A stretch of 18,839 bases of DNA from Spirochaetales bacterium (GCA_023131935.1 JAGLYY010000125.1:1-18839); one strand, 5' to 3'; positions 1 through 8,228 are shown, counted from the first letter of the stretch. Numbers and translations: made by a program. The notes: a model not told the origin generated them from the sequence alone.

Positions 1-1194
1 TTTATCATGGCAGATTCAGAAGAGAGTATCGGCTGGGGTAGTTATTACATGCCGGGAAACATCATTTTAGGAATTGACGCCGGATACGCCTTCGACGGAC
101 TGGACACTTCAACTTCGGCTATCGGGCTTTATCCAAAGGCTGAGTTCATCATCACCAAATTTCGACCCGGAAATCTCTTTCCCCTTGATCTGGGGATCCA
201 GGCAGTCGTCGGGATTCATTTAGGCTTGGGGGGGACTGTCACAGAGTTCGCTGCCGGCGCCGGCGCCCTGCTCACCCTTCATTTCGGTTTTCGCGGTCTG
301 GATCTGGGAATGGGAGATTTTTTAGATTCCTTAGATCTCTATTCAGCCGTAGGCGCGAAATATGATTTCCTGACACCTGCCGCAACCGGAGCATTCGGTT
401 TCGCCTGGGCCTCGGGAATCAATTATTACCTTTCAGACAGCCTCGCGATTGGGCTGGGGAGCCGAGGATGGGGTAATCAATCTTCAGTTATTCTGAGCGG
501 TCATCTGAAACTCGGTCCAAAGGAAGATGTATCCGGACTTGCCTTCGACTTTCCCCAGGTTGACCTGAATGCCCTTGAAGCAAAAGCCCTGCTCTACCAG
601 TTTCAAGCCTTCTACTGGAGCGTTTTTGCTTATGGCGGTTTTATGTACGACGATTCCACCTACAGGGTCGGTCAGGGTACAATCTGGGAAGTAACTTTCA
701 AGGAAGATGACGAACCGGAAGATGAACCTATCGAACTCGAACGGGCCCTTATCGCTGAACTTCCAGACGGGTCCCGCTGGTGGCTTGCGGCCTGGGAATC
801 AGACGGGGAAAGGTCCCTCTTTGAATTCCAGGTAGACTCAGAATACCGTCTTCTGAAACTTAAGTTTATGGACGTGGAAGAGGGAATCGTAAAAGAATAT
901 ATCCCGGATTCCCCCGAAGAATGGTGGGGAACCATGCCTATTGAAGAGGTTACAGAAGAAGACTTCGCCGATTACATCGTTGGGGAAGAACAGATTACCG
1001 TACGGGCGGGAAAGTATAAAACCACCCATATCCGGTATGAAAACATGGAAGCAAACTATGTCGCGGAATGGTGGGTCTCTGGCGATGTTCCGGGCTCCAT
1101 GGTACGCTTCATAAATACTCATGAAGGCGGAGAGTTTACCGGAGAATTAATTAAGGTCGGAAAAAAGTATACAACTCAGTTAGGCTCCTTTTAA
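1..1194 (+). CDS. Exported, probably outer-membrane protein of unknown function (5' end outside window)
   Basis: The reading frame is open to the first base. The first in-frame ATG is at 7, but it is followed by mature-type sequence (ADSEESIGWGSYY), so I infer that the signal peptide and true start lie upstream and the gene is partial. Counting from that ATG, residues 1 to about 225 are rich in glycine and aromatic residues with alternating hydrophobic stretches (GIDAGYAF, GFAWASGINYYL, FAYGGFMY), as in a small beta-barrel. Residues about 235 to 395 form a second, acidic domain with many Trp/Tyr (RWWLAAWE, EEWWGTMP, AEWWVSGDVPGSMVRF). That part recalls periplasmic DUF3108-type proteins, but I cannot prove the link. 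The gene ends at TAA and is followed by a hairpin shared with the convergent gene. I do not recognise a named family; secretion and outer-membrane location are inferences. Confidence 0.75.
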   Translation, partial: FIMADSEESIGWGSYYMPGNIILGIDAGYAFDGLDTSTSAIGLYPKAEFIITKFRPGNLFPLDLGIQAVVGIHLGLGGTVTEFAAGAGALLTLHFGFRGLDLGMGDFLDSLDLYSAVGAKYDFLTPAATGAFGFAWASGINYYLSDSLAIGLGSRGWGNQSSVILSGHLKLGPKEDVSGLAFDFPQVDLNALEAKALLYQFQAFYWSVFAYGGFMYDDSTYRVGQGTIWEVTFKEDDEPEDEPIELERALIAELPDGSRWWLAAWESDGERSLFEFQVDSEYRLLKLKFMDVEEGIVKEYIPDSPEEWWGTMPIEEVTEEDFADYIVGEEQITVRAGKYKTTHIRYENMEANYVAEWWVSGDVPGSMVRFINTHEGGEFTGELIKVGKKYTTQLGSF

Positions 1195-1213
1195 TACTCC
1201 ACCCCTTTCAATA

Positions 1214-1255
1214 TAATAATACCGGACTGGGGAGTCCCCCGGCCCGGTATTATTA
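1214..1255. terminator. Hairpin between convergent genes (probable bidirectional terminator)
   Basis: A perfect 12-bp inverted repeat pairs 1214-1225 (TAATAATACCGG) with 1244-1255. The 18-nt loop itself contains complementary G- and C-runs (GGGGA / TCCCC). It sits 19 bp after the stop of the upstream plus-strand gene and 17 bp after the stop of the minus-strand gene starting at 2823, so it can serve both. Both flanks are AT-rich, but there is no long uninterrupted U-tract, so termination efficiency is uncertain. Confidence 0.7.
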
Positions 1256-1272
1256 ATAACATGCCAGTATCA

Positions 1273-2823
1273 TCAGGATGTTTTTTTCACATAAAACTGC
1301 AGCAGCTGGACAAAATAATAAACTTTCCTGTAAATCTCCATAAGCTGGGATTTCATTTTATTGTTCACAACTGAGTTTATCGCTCTCCAGTTCATAATTA
1401 CTTCATGTGGATGTTTATCATAATCTTCAATGAGCAGCTTAAGGTTCTTCCCTATAACAATCAGGGCCTGAGCCGACTCATTGATCATCCCTTTGGCCGT
1501 ATCGTTTTTCTCCTTAAGCAGTTGGCGAAGGATAACTCCGGCGTTTTTGTCCCGTTCGGACTTTTTTAACGCGTTTTTAATCGCGATTCCCTGCTCCCCC
1601 TCTTCAGAGAGGGATTCGTCAAATAAAATAAGCTGTGAAGATATTTCCATGAGAACATGAAAGGATTCCGATAATTGCTGACTCATCAGGGTCGCTGCCC
1701 ATTTTCCCCGGATGAGCAGAACATCAACAATCTCCCGGATATCACGCTTAAAATAGTCCAGAAGAAAGGCTTTCAGGTAATTCAGGGGATCAGTATAGAT
1801 AAAGCCCCCAAGCATCTTTTTTGAAAAAGCGATATTCGCCTTTTCGGTATAGTACTTGAGCCGGGAAACCGCCGTAGTCCCGAAGATGAGATGCAAGAGC
1901 TTATCGATCTTCTGGTTCTGACGCTCTTTGAGAATCTTCTGCATAGTGATTTCGGTAGTAGTCCTGATTTTATTTAAGAATTCCTCAACAATCCTCTCAC
2001 TACTGGAATACACCGTAACCTTGAAATAGGGATTAGCATCAATGTGCCGTACCATGAGTTCAAGGACACCGGACTTTCGAACCTCTTCGAGGTTATTATA
2101 CATCTTTTTAAAGGATTGGGTCCCGATTACCTCATGGCTTTTATAAGCGTTGAGCACATCGAAGAGCTCCTGCCACTCTATCTGCTTATTGAAATGGTGG
2201 ATAATGGAAAGAAAATCCTTTAGATCCTCAGATACATAATCACCATTGATTGATTCGAACCGGGGATTATAGATGAAATCCCGTTCAGGAAGGCTGGAAT
2301 CAAATTTCTTCAGCAGGAAGTAATAATCAAAATTGATAAGCTCAAGCATATTGATAAGTGACATATGGGTATGTTCAATCTTTTTCACCTTCCCGGCATC
2401 GAAAGCGGAAAAAAAGGCGATGAGTTTCTCTTTCATTTCCGCCGCCAGGAGTTTTGATTCGGTCTCTTTCGCCCTCTCCCTGATAGCCTCCTCACTGAGA
2501 TCATTCATAAGGACTTTCTGCGCGTTATCGAGGGCCGATTCTATAATTATTGATTTCAATACACCCGAAGCCCTGGCATTTTCCAGAAAAATCTGAGCAG
2601 GGCCTAACACCTTATAAATTTCATAAAAGAACTTCGCGAGGCCCGCCTGGGCTTCCTCACCCTTTGGTTTGTAAAATTTAAAGCGCTGCTTTTTAAACTG
2701 TCTACCGATCTCTTTCAGGATCTTCCGCTTTTCCTTCTCCGGATCCGTTGAGCTGAAAAGGATTGATAAAAGACGATTAAAAAAGCTCTGGGGGGCTTCC
2801 CCCTTTTTTCCATCTACAGCCAT
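1273..2823 (-). CDS. Spirochaete-type conserved cytoplasmic protein, DUF5312-like
   Basis: A 516-residue protein with no signal peptide or membrane segment, rich in Lys, Glu, Ile and Leu and probably mostly helical. The stretch with FYKPKGEEAQAGLAKFFYEIYK and GPAQIFLENA, then SGVLKSIIIESAL, resembles a family I remember from Treponema and other spirochaetes (DUF5312); this is recall, not a search. Function is unknown. The frame stays open up to 3000, but an upstream start would overlap the promoter, leader and first codons of the divergent PFOR gene. I therefore chose ATG 2823 (MAVDGKKGEAPQS). No Shine-Dalgarno sequence precedes it. Instead a near-consensus promoter ends about seven bases upstream, so the mRNA may be leaderless. 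It is convergent with the exported-protein gene and appears monocistronic. Confidence 0.82.
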   Translation of the reverse strand: MAVDGKKGEAPQSFFNRLLSILFSSTDPEKEKRKILKEIGRQFKKQRFKFYKPKGEEAQAGLAKFFYEIYKVLGPAQIFLENARASGVLKSIIIESALDNAQKVLMNDLSEEAIRERAKETESKLLAAEMKEKLIAFFSAFDAGKVKKIEHTHMSLINMLELINFDYYFLLKKFDSSLPERDFIYNPRFESINGDYVSEDLKDFLSIIHHFNKQIEWQELFDVLNAYKSHEVIGTQSFKKMYNNLEEVRKSGVLELMVRHIDANPYFKVTVYSSSERIVEEFLNKIRTTTEITMQKILKERQNQKIDKLLHLIFGTTAVSRLKYYTEKANIAFSKKMLGGFIYTDPLNYLKAFLLDYFKRDIREIVDVLLIRGKWAATLMSQQLSESFHVLMEISSQLILFDESLSEEGEQGIAIKNALKKSERDKNAGVILRQLLKEKNDTAKGMINESAQALIVIGKNLKLLIEDYDKHPHEVIMNWRAINSVVNNKMKSQLMEIYRKVYYFVQLLQFYVKKTS

Positions 2824-2830
2824 AACCCGT

Positions 2831-2859
2831 ATGTTAGGCAAAATATCTTCAGCTGTCAA
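2831..2859 (-). promoter_or_regulatory. Sigma-70 type promoter of the DUF5312-like gene
   Basis: On the minus strand a perfect -35 box TTGACA (2854-2859) is separated by 17 bp from TAACAT (2831-2836), which matches the -10 consensus at four of six positions. The predicted +1 falls at about 2823-2825, on or next to the chosen ATG, which would make a leaderless transcript. Confidence 0.55.
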
Positions 2860-2895
2860 TAAAGAGCTGTTTTCAATATAGAATTCACCATTCCC

Positions 2896-2924
2896 TTGCA
2901 GTTCACCGGGCAATGGATTATACT
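2896..2924 (+). promoter_or_regulatory. Promoter of the PFOR gene
   Basis: TTGCAG (2896-2901), a 17-bp spacer and TATACT (2919-2924, five of six matches to the -10 consensus). The predicted start near 2931 gives a leader of about 32 nt that carries the ribosome-binding site GAGGAAG (2952-2958), 4 bp before ATG 2963. The -35 box is weak. It is back to back with the promoter of the divergent gene, and the two -35 regions lie about 36 bp apart. Confidence 0.45.
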
Positions 2925-2962
2925 TTCTGAAAGCAAACTCACAAGATAACAGAGGAAGACAC

Positions 2963-5900
2963 ATGCCTGAGAAGAAAATGGTGATGATTGACGGTAACAC
3001 CGCCGCCGCTTATGTTGCCCACGCAACGAACGAGGTAATTGCCATCTATCCGATTACCCCTTCATCCCCCATGGGGGAACTATCAGATCTCTATTCCGCT
3101 CAAAAACGGAATAACATCTGGGGGACCATCCCCGATGTTGTGGAGATGCAGTCTGAAGCCGGTGCTTCAGGGACAGTTCACGGTGCCCTCACAACCGGAG
3201 CTCTCACTACAACCTTCACGGCGAGCCAGGGGCTCCTCCTGATGATCCCGAATATGTTCAAGATCGCTGGTGAGCTGACATCTACAGTATTCCACATCGC
3301 GGCAAGGGCTGTCGCGAACCAGGCCCTTTCGATCTTCGGAGACCATTCGGATGTCATGGCAGCCCGTTCTACCGGGTTTGCCCAACTTTCGTCCAACTCG
3401 ATACAGGAAGTAATGGACTTTGCACTGATCTCCCAGGCATCAACCCTTGAGGCCCGTGTCCCATTTCTCCACTTCTTCGACGGGTTCCGGACCTCCCACG
3501 AGATCCAGAAGGTTGAAGAGGTCCCTTACGATGTTATGAAAGAGATGATCAACGATGATCTTGTTCATGCCCACAGGGAGAGAGGATTAACCCCCGAACG
3601 GCCAAGCATCAGGGGAACAAGCCAGAACCCCGATGTTTTCTTTGCTGCCCGGGAAACGGTAAATTCCTTTTATAACGCCACACCCGAAATTGTTCAGAGA
3701 GCGATGGATAAGTTCGGCAAACTCACCGGCAGAAAATATAAACTCTTTGAGTATATCGGGGCAGAGGACGCGGACCGTGTCATCATTCTGATGGGAAGCG
3801 GCGCGGAGACTGTTGAAGATACCGTTCGATACCTGAACAGCAAAGGGGAGAAAGTCGGTGTCCTGAAAGTTCGTCTTTTCAGACCCTTCAGCATTAATCA
3901 CTTCGTTGACGCCCTGCCTAAGGGGATAAAAAAGATCGCTGTACTTGACAGGACAAAAGAACCCGGTGCTCTTGGGGAGCCCCTCTATGAAGATATAAGG
4001 ACCGCTATCGATGAAGAGATGAGCGAGGGGGAAAAGAGATTTACCTCCCGTCCTGTCATTGTCGGCGGCCGGTATGGTCTCGGATCCAACGAGTTTACCC
4101 CCGCAATGATCAAGGGTGTCTTCGACAATCTTGAAAAGGATACCCCTAAAAACCATTTTACCGTTGGTATCTACGACGACCTTTCCTACACAAGCCTTGA
4201 ATGGGACCCCTCCTTCTCTACAGAAACCGACGCTGTCCACAGAGCGGTTTTCTACGGCCTTGGTTCCGATGGTACCGTTGGAGCTAACAAGAACTCCATT
4301 AAAATCATCGGTAAAGCCACGGACAACTACGCCCAGGGATACTTCGTTTACGACTCCAAGAAGGCAGGAGCTGTTACCATCTCCCACCTGCGGTTTGGAA
4401 AAGAAAAAATCCGTTCAACCTACCTCATCAACAACGCAAAATTCCTCGCCTGTCACCAGTTCAGCTTCCTGGAAAAATATGACATGCTGTCCAAGATCCA
4501 GGAGGAGGGAATTTTCCTTCTCGCTTCCCGGTTCAATAAAGATGAAATCTGGGAACAACTGCCTGTTGAGGTCCAGGAACAGATAATCAACAAAAAGCTG
4601 AAATTTTATGTGATCAATGCCACGAAAATCGCGGAAGAGGCCGGCCTTGGGAGCAGAATCAACGTTATAATGCAGACCGCGTTCTTTGATATCTCCGGCA
4701 TCCTCCCTGAAAAAGAAGCGATGGAGCTTATCAAAAAAGCGGTAATTGATACTTATGGCAAAAAGGGTCAGGATGTCATCGATAAAAACCTTGCGGCTAT
4801 CAAGACCTCGAAAACCAGCCTGCAGCTGGTTGATTATCCTGAAAAACCCACCGGGAATATTCACATGAAACCCGCGGTCCCCGCCGATGCTCCTGAGTTT
4901 GTCCGGGAAGTTACCGGAGAAATCATCGCCGGCAGGGGTGACAAGATCCCTGTTTCCAAACTGCCTGACAATGGAACCTATCCCGTTGGAACCACCAAAT
5001 ACGAAAAGAGAAATATTGCCGAGATGATCCCGGTCTGGGATCCTGAGGTTTGTATTCAGTGTGGCGATTGTTCAGCGGTCTGCCCCCATGGGGTAATCAG
5101 GCTTAAGGCTTACGATCCTGCTCACTTAAGTAAAGCTCCCGAAACCTTCAAATCTACCGATGCAAAGGGCAAGGAACTGACCGGGATGAAGATGACCATA
5201 CAGGTCGCCCCGGAGGATTGTACCGGATGTGGTTCTTGTGTACATATCTGTCCCGCTTATAAGAAAGTGGACGGAGTGAAAACCGATATAAAGGCGATCA
5301 ATATGGAGCCTCAACCACCCTTAAGGAAGAAAGAGGTTGTCAACTGGGATTTCTTCCTCTCCCTGCCGAATACCGATCCGAAACTTATCAATAGAAAGAC
5401 AACAAAGGGCTCTCAGCTCCTGCCGCCCCTCTTTGAATTCTCCGGGGCATGCGCGGGTTGTGGCGAGACGCCCTATGTTAAACTTCTTTCCCAGTTCTTT
5501 GGAAACCGGGCTATCATCGCTAACGCTACAGGATGTACCTCCATCTATGGCGGCAATCTGCCAACTACCCCCTATACTACCCGGGGAGATGGCAGAGGTC
5601 CTGCCTGGTCCAACAGCCTGTTCGAGGATGCGGCAGAGTTCGGTTTCGGATTCCGGCTTACCTCCGACAAACTTTCCCAGTATGGATATGAGCTCGTTGA
5701 TAAACTCATCGGGAAAAAACCGGCGGGCATAGATTCCGGACTCCTTGAGAAGATTAAAGCAAATCCTCAGAAGGAGGAGGAAGAGATTGAGCAGCAGAGG
5801 ACTTTCGTTGCTGAACTCAATAAACAGCTTGAAAGAAGTAATGATCCGGATGCGAAAAAACTAAGGACCCTTACTGAACACCTGATCAAACGCTCCATCT

Positions 5901-6538
5901 GGGTCCTCGGTGGTGACGGATGGGCATACGATATAGGATATGGCGGCCTCGACCATGTTCTAGCCTCAGGAAGGAACATAAATGTCCTTGTAGTGGATAC
6001 GGAAGTTTACTCCAACACCGGCGGTCAAATGTCAAAGGCTACTCCCATCGGAGCAATTGCTAAATTCGCCGCCAGCGGTAAGGCTATCGCGAAAAAAGAC
6101 CTCGGCATGATGGCAATGAGTTACGGATATGTTTACGTTGCAAAGATTGCAATGGGGTATAACCGGGTGCAGACGATCAAGGCTTTCCTAGAAGCTGAAG
6201 CCTACGACGGACCGTCACTCATCATCGCCTATAGCCACTGTATTGCCCACGGTATCAATATGACTGCCGGCATGGACCAGCAGAAAGCAGCTGTCACAAG
6301 CGGGTTGTGGCCACTGTACCGTTATAATCCCGAATTTGAGCATGAGGGCAAAAACCCCTTCATTCTCGATTCCAGGGAACCCTCTACCGATCCAGCTGAT
6401 TACATGTACAATGAAATCCGGTACCGCTCCCTTAAACAGATCGACCCGGAAAGAGCGGAGATGCTCCTGAAACATGTGCGGGAAGGGGCAGACCGGCAGT
6501 ACAAACATTACAAGTACCTCGCCGATCGGCCATTCTGA
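2963..6538 (+). CDS. nifJ: Pyruvate:ferredoxin (flavodoxin) oxidoreductase, homodimeric type
   Basis: Oxidatively decarboxylates pyruvate with CoA to acetyl-CoA and CO2 and reduces ferredoxin or flavodoxin, the central step of anaerobic pyruvate catabolism in the cytoplasm. The 1191-residue length fits the fused single-chain enzyme. Domain I carries YPITPSSPMGE near residue 30. A two-[4Fe-4S] ferredoxin domain follows, with CIQCGDCSAVCP from residue 697 and CTGCGSCVHICP from residue 753. The C-terminal thiamine-diphosphate domain has the third cluster motif CAGCGE (residue 830), GDGWAYDIG (about 984) and YSNTGGQ. A late Cys in SHCIAHG (about residue 1093) supplies the remaining cluster ligand. 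All clusters look intact. The start is fixed by the GAGGAAG ribosome-binding site. It is monocistronic and divergent from the DUF5312-like gene. The sequence gives no sign of transfer. Confidence 0.97.
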   Translation: MPEKKMVMIDGNTAAAYVAHATNEVIAIYPITPSSPMGELSDLYSAQKRNNIWGTIPDVVEMQSEAGASGTVHGALTTGALTTTFTASQGLLLMIPNMFKIAGELTSTVFHIAARAVANQALSIFGDHSDVMAARSTGFAQLSSNSIQEVMDFALISQASTLEARVPFLHFFDGFRTSHEIQKVEEVPYDVMKEMINDDLVHAHRERGLTPERPSIRGTSQNPDVFFAARETVNSFYNATPEIVQRAMDKFGKLTGRKYKLFEYIGAEDADRVIILMGSGAETVEDTVRYLNSKGEKVGVLKVRLFRPFSINHFVDALPKGIKKIAVLDRTKEPGALGEPLYEDIRTAIDEEMSEGEKRFTSRPVIVGGRYGLGSNEFTPAMIKGVFDNLEKDTPKNHFTVGIYDDLSYTSLEWDPSFSTETDAVHRAVFYGLGSDGTVGANKNSIKIIGKATDNYAQGYFVYDSKKAGAVTISHLRFGKEKIRSTYLINNAKFLACHQFSFLEKYDMLSKIQEEGIFLLASRFNKDEIWEQLPVEVQEQIINKKLKFYVINATKIAEEAGLGSRINVIMQTAFFDISGILPEKEAMELIKKAVIDTYGKKGQDVIDKNLAAIKTSKTSLQLVDYPEKPTGNIHMKPAVPADAPEFVREVTGEIIAGRGDKIPVSKLPDNGTYPVGTTKYEKRNIAEMIPVWDPEVCIQCGDCSAVCPHGVIRLKAYDPAHLSKAPETFKSTDAKGKELTGMKMTIQVAPEDCTGCGSCVHICPAYKKVDGVKTDIKAINMEPQPPLRKKEVVNWDFFLSLPNTDPKLINRKTTKGSQLLPPLFEFSGACAGCGETPYVKLLSQFFGNRAIIANATGCTSIYGGNLPTTPYTTRGDGRGPAWSNSLFEDAAEFGFGFRLTSDKLSQYGYELVDKLIGKKPAGIDSGLLEKIKANPQKEEEEIEQQRTFVAELNKQLERSNDPDAKKLRTLTEHLIKRSIWVLGGDGWAYDIGYGGLDHVLASGRNINVLVVDTEVYSNTGGQMSKATPIGAIAKFAASGKAIAKKDLGMMAMSYGYVYVAKIAMGYNRVQTIKAFLEAEAYDGPSLIIAYSHCIAHGINMTAGMDQQKAAVTSGLWPLYRYNPEFEHEGKNPFILDSREPSTDPADYMYNEIRYRSLKQIDPERAEMLLKHVREGADRQYKHYKYLADRPF

Positions 6539-6581
6539 TAGCCGGCTATCTGTACCTTGAAGGACCTTCCCATTAAAAAAC

Positions 6582-6606
6582 GAGCCGGGGGAAGTGCCCC
6601 CGGCTC
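6582..6606 (-). terminator. Intrinsic terminator of the perR-rbr-dfx-rubredoxin operon
   Basis: A perfect 10-bp GC-rich stem (GAGCCGGGGG paired with CCCCCGGCTC) encloses a 5-nt loop. On the minus strand the stem is followed by CG and then six T residues (plus-strand AAAAAA at 6575-6580), a textbook intrinsic terminator for the stress operon. The same hairpin lies 43 bp after the PFOR stop. On the plus strand it lacks an immediate U-tract, so its use there is less certain. Confidence 0.88.
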
Positions 6607-6656
6607 AGTTGAATGTTAACCGGATTATTTTTAATTGTTACCGAATGCCGCGCATT

Positions 6657-6815
6657 CTATTCTACTTTGGAAAAGTCCTCTTTTCCCGCCCCGCATAACG
6701 GACAAACCCAATCTTCGGGTAATTTCGCGAACTCGGTTCCGGGTTCTACGCCATTATCAGGGTCCCCTTCCGCGGGATCATAGATGTAACCACAAACATC
6801 GCAAACATACTTCAT
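6657..6815 (-). CDS. Rubredoxin
   Basis: A 52-residue iron-sulfur electron carrier. It begins MKYVCDVCGYIYDPAEGD and ends with WVCPLCGAGKEDFSKVE. Cys5, Cys8, Cys38 and Cys41 form the two CxxC pairs that bind one iron, with the usual rubredoxin length and the conserved GYIYDP and LPEDWVCP segments. A strong ribosome-binding site (AGGAGGG) precedes the ATG by about 7 bp. The gene starts 12 bp after desulfoferrodoxin stops and lies just before the terminator, so it is the last gene of the PerR operon. In this setting it most likely passes electrons from a rubredoxin reductase to desulfoferrodoxin and rubrerythrin; this is known for the families and inferred here. Confidence 0.96.
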   Translation of the reverse strand: MKYVCDVCGYIYDPAEGDPDNGVEPGTEFAKLPEDWVCPLCGAGKEDFSKVE

Positions 6816-6827
6816 ATTATTTCCCTC

Positions 6828-7202
6828 CTATCCTTTCCAGAGACCATGGAGATTACAGTGTTCCCGAGCTGTTACCTTATCCGCTTTAACGCAGAAATGG
6901 GCCACCGGTTCATCTCCCGGCTTCAGATATTGTCTGTAGGATTTTCCATCAGCTAATAGTTCAATCCACTCAATGTAATGGTTCTCCAGCATCGGATGTA
7001 GTGTACTCCCGACAGTAACCTTGTATCCATCAACAGTTTTCTCAATGAGGGGAACATGCTTTTCCACCGATGAGTCCGCGGTTTTTTCGTCCAGCAAAAC
7101 CATAGGAGTGCCGCAACAGACAAGCTCCCCTGCCCCTCCAGTCAGGACCTCGACAATATTGCCGCAGACTTCACATTTGTAAACTTCGTAACGTTTTGCC
7201 AT
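6828..7202 (-). CDS. dfx: Desulfoferrodoxin (2Fe-type superoxide reductase)
   Basis: Reduces superoxide to hydrogen peroxide without making oxygen, in the cytoplasm, using electrons from rubredoxin. The protein has 124 residues, normal for the two-iron form. The N-terminal desulforedoxin domain keeps Cys10, Cys13, Cys29 and Cys30 (YKCEVCG and LVCCGTPM) for centre I. The superoxide-reductase domain keeps His49 (EKHVP), His69 (LHPM), His75 (NHYIEW), Cys116 and His119 (CNLHGLWK) for centre II. The frame continues eight codons upstream to 7226, into the end of the rubrerythrin gene, but the AAGGAG site ahead of ATG 7202 and the family-typical N-terminus MAKRYEVYKC fix the start. It lies 10 bp after rubrerythrin and 12 bp before rubredoxin. 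Confidence 0.97.
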   Translation of the reverse strand: MAKRYEVYKCEVCGNIVEVLTGGAGELVCCGTPMVLLDEKTADSSVEKHVPLIEKTVDGYKVTVGSTLHPMLENHYIEWIELLADGKSYRQYLKPGDEPVAHFCVKADKVTAREHCNLHGLWKG

Positions 7203-7212
7203 ATTATTCTCC

Positions 7213-7788
7213 TTACCAATTTTCACCTAGAAGTTCGAAATAGCTTTGAGGATGCGCGCATGCGGGACAGACCTCCGGAGCTTCCGTTCCTTCATGCAGA
7301 TACCCGCAGTTGGTACATCGCCATACAACAGATTCCGCGCGCTTGAATACTTTTTTCGCCCGGATATTTGCCATTAGATCTTTATATCGTTTCTCATGTT
7401 GCTTCTCGGCAATAGCAATGGATTCCCACACTTTCGCTATTGCTTCAAATCCCTCTTCACGGGCAGTTTTCGCGAATTCAGGGTAGAGGGTGGCCCATTC
7501 GAAGTGCTCACCACCCGCGGCTGCTTCCAGGTTTTCTACGGTAGTCCCAACTACTCCTGCAGGAAAACCAGCGGTAATTTCCAGTTCTCCACCCTCAAGG
7601 AAATTAAAGAACCGCTTTGCATGCTCTTTTTCCTGGTTGGCCGTTTCCTCAAAGATCAACGCGATCTGAACATACCCCTCTTTCAGGGCTTTACTCGCGA
7701 AAAAGGTGTAACGGTTTCTTGCCTGGGATTCCCCGGCAAACGATTTCAGAAGATTTTTCTCTGTTTTCGTCCCTTTCAGACTACTCAT
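7213..7788 (-). CDS. rbr: Rubrerythrin
   Basis: A cytoplasmic non-haem iron peroxidase that reduces hydrogen peroxide to water. The 191 residues match the classic form. The N-terminal ferritin-like diiron domain carries AGESQARNRY (Glu20), EETANQEKEHA (Glu53, His56) and a second half with EEGFEAIAKVWESIAIAEKQHEKRY (quoted segments are adjacent motifs; His131 is the second His). The C-terminal rubredoxin-like domain has Cys158, Cys161, Cys174 and Cys177 (CTNCGYLHEG and CPAC). Its ATG overlaps the perR stop in an ATGA, with an AGGAG ribosome-binding site inside the end of perR. Translational coupling with the regulator is therefore likely. Desulfoferrodoxin follows after 10 bp. Confidence 0.97.
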   Translation of the reverse strand: MSSLKGTKTEKNLLKSFAGESQARNRYTFFASKALKEGYVQIALIFEETANQEKEHAKRFFNFLEGGELEITAGFPAGVVGTTVENLEAAAGGEHFEWATLYPEFAKTAREEGFEAIAKVWESIAIAEKQHEKRYKDLMANIRAKKVFKRAESVVWRCTNCGYLHEGTEAPEVCPACAHPQSYFELLGENW

Positions 7789-8201
7789 AGGCGCTCCTTT
7801 CTAAATATTTTTTTTCCGGCATTCAACCGGTAACATTCACTGCATAAACCGTAGTACTCAAATTTACTTCCGATTACCTTCCGCTCACGCGTCCATGTTT
7901 CATCAGGAATCTGTTCCGGTAAAGGGACTTCGAATGGAAGATCTTCAACACGCCCACATTGCACACATCGAAAGTGGTTGTGGGGTGTTGTTGTCGGATC
8001 GAACCGGTTTTGTCCTCCGGCATTTTCTATTCGGTCAATTACCCAATCCGCCGTCAGATTCTCAAGATTGCGGTACACCGTGCCAAGACTGATTTTGGGC
8101 AGAACTTTCCGGACGCGGTCATAAACATCATCGGCGGTGGGATGATCCTTACTTCTTTTCAGTACCTCAAGAATAACCTGTCGCTGCCTGGTCATCCGCA
8201 T
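7785..8201 (-). CDS. perR: Fur-family peroxide-sensing repressor, PerR type
   Basis: A 138-residue Fur-family DNA-binding regulator and first gene of the stress operon. The winged-helix part spans about residues 5-60 (LGTVYRNLENL is the recognition-helix region). Two CxxC pairs, Cys79/Cys82 and Cys120/Cys123, form the structural zinc site. Residues matching the PerR metal-sensing site are present: His20, Asp68 (RFD), His74 and His76 (HNH), and Asp87. The Asp in RFD favours PerR over Fur or Zur. In PerR, metal-catalysed oxidation of the sensing histidines releases DNA. The start at 8201 has a GGAG site 7 bp upstream; a second ATG two codons later is possible. The gene overlaps rubrerythrin by 4 bp. 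An operator-like palindrome in its promoter suggests autoregulation. Confidence 0.93.
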   Translation of the reverse strand: MRMTRQRQVILEVLKRSKDHPTADDVYDRVRKVLPKISLGTVYRNLENLTADWVIDRIENAGGQNRFDPTTTPHNHFRCVQCGRVEDLPFEVPLPEQIPDETWTRERKVIGSKFEYYGLCSECYRLNAGKKIFRKERL

Positions 8202-8214
8202 AAATTAACTCCAA

Positions 8215-8228
8215 ATAATAACTATTAT
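8215..8228. promoter_or_regulatory. Palindromic operator candidate (PerR box-like)
   Basis: ATAATA-AC-TATTAT is a perfect 6+6 inverted repeat with a 2-bp centre, close in composition to the known PerR box (TTATAATnATTATAA). It lies just downstream of the -10 box, over the predicted transcription start, and about 14 bp before the perR ATG. Binding there would block its own promoter. Assignment to PerR is inferred from position and similarity. Confidence 0.55.

Noticed and set aside
2824..3000. N-terminal extension of the DUF5312-like frame up to 3000 (575 codons)
   Set aside because: It would overlap the promoter, ribosome-binding site and first 38 bp of the divergent PFOR gene, and the extension has no ribosome-binding site of its own.
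3587..4387. Long antisense open frame of 266 codons inside the PFOR gene
   Set aside because: The PFOR frame over the same interval is strongly conserved coding sequence. The antisense product shows no recognisable domain and is typical shadow coding.
6537..6550. Perfect 14-bp palindrome GATAGCCGGCTATC over the PFOR stop codon
   Set aside because: It has no loop and no U-tract, so it is not a terminator, and there is no independent evidence for a binding site at a gene end.
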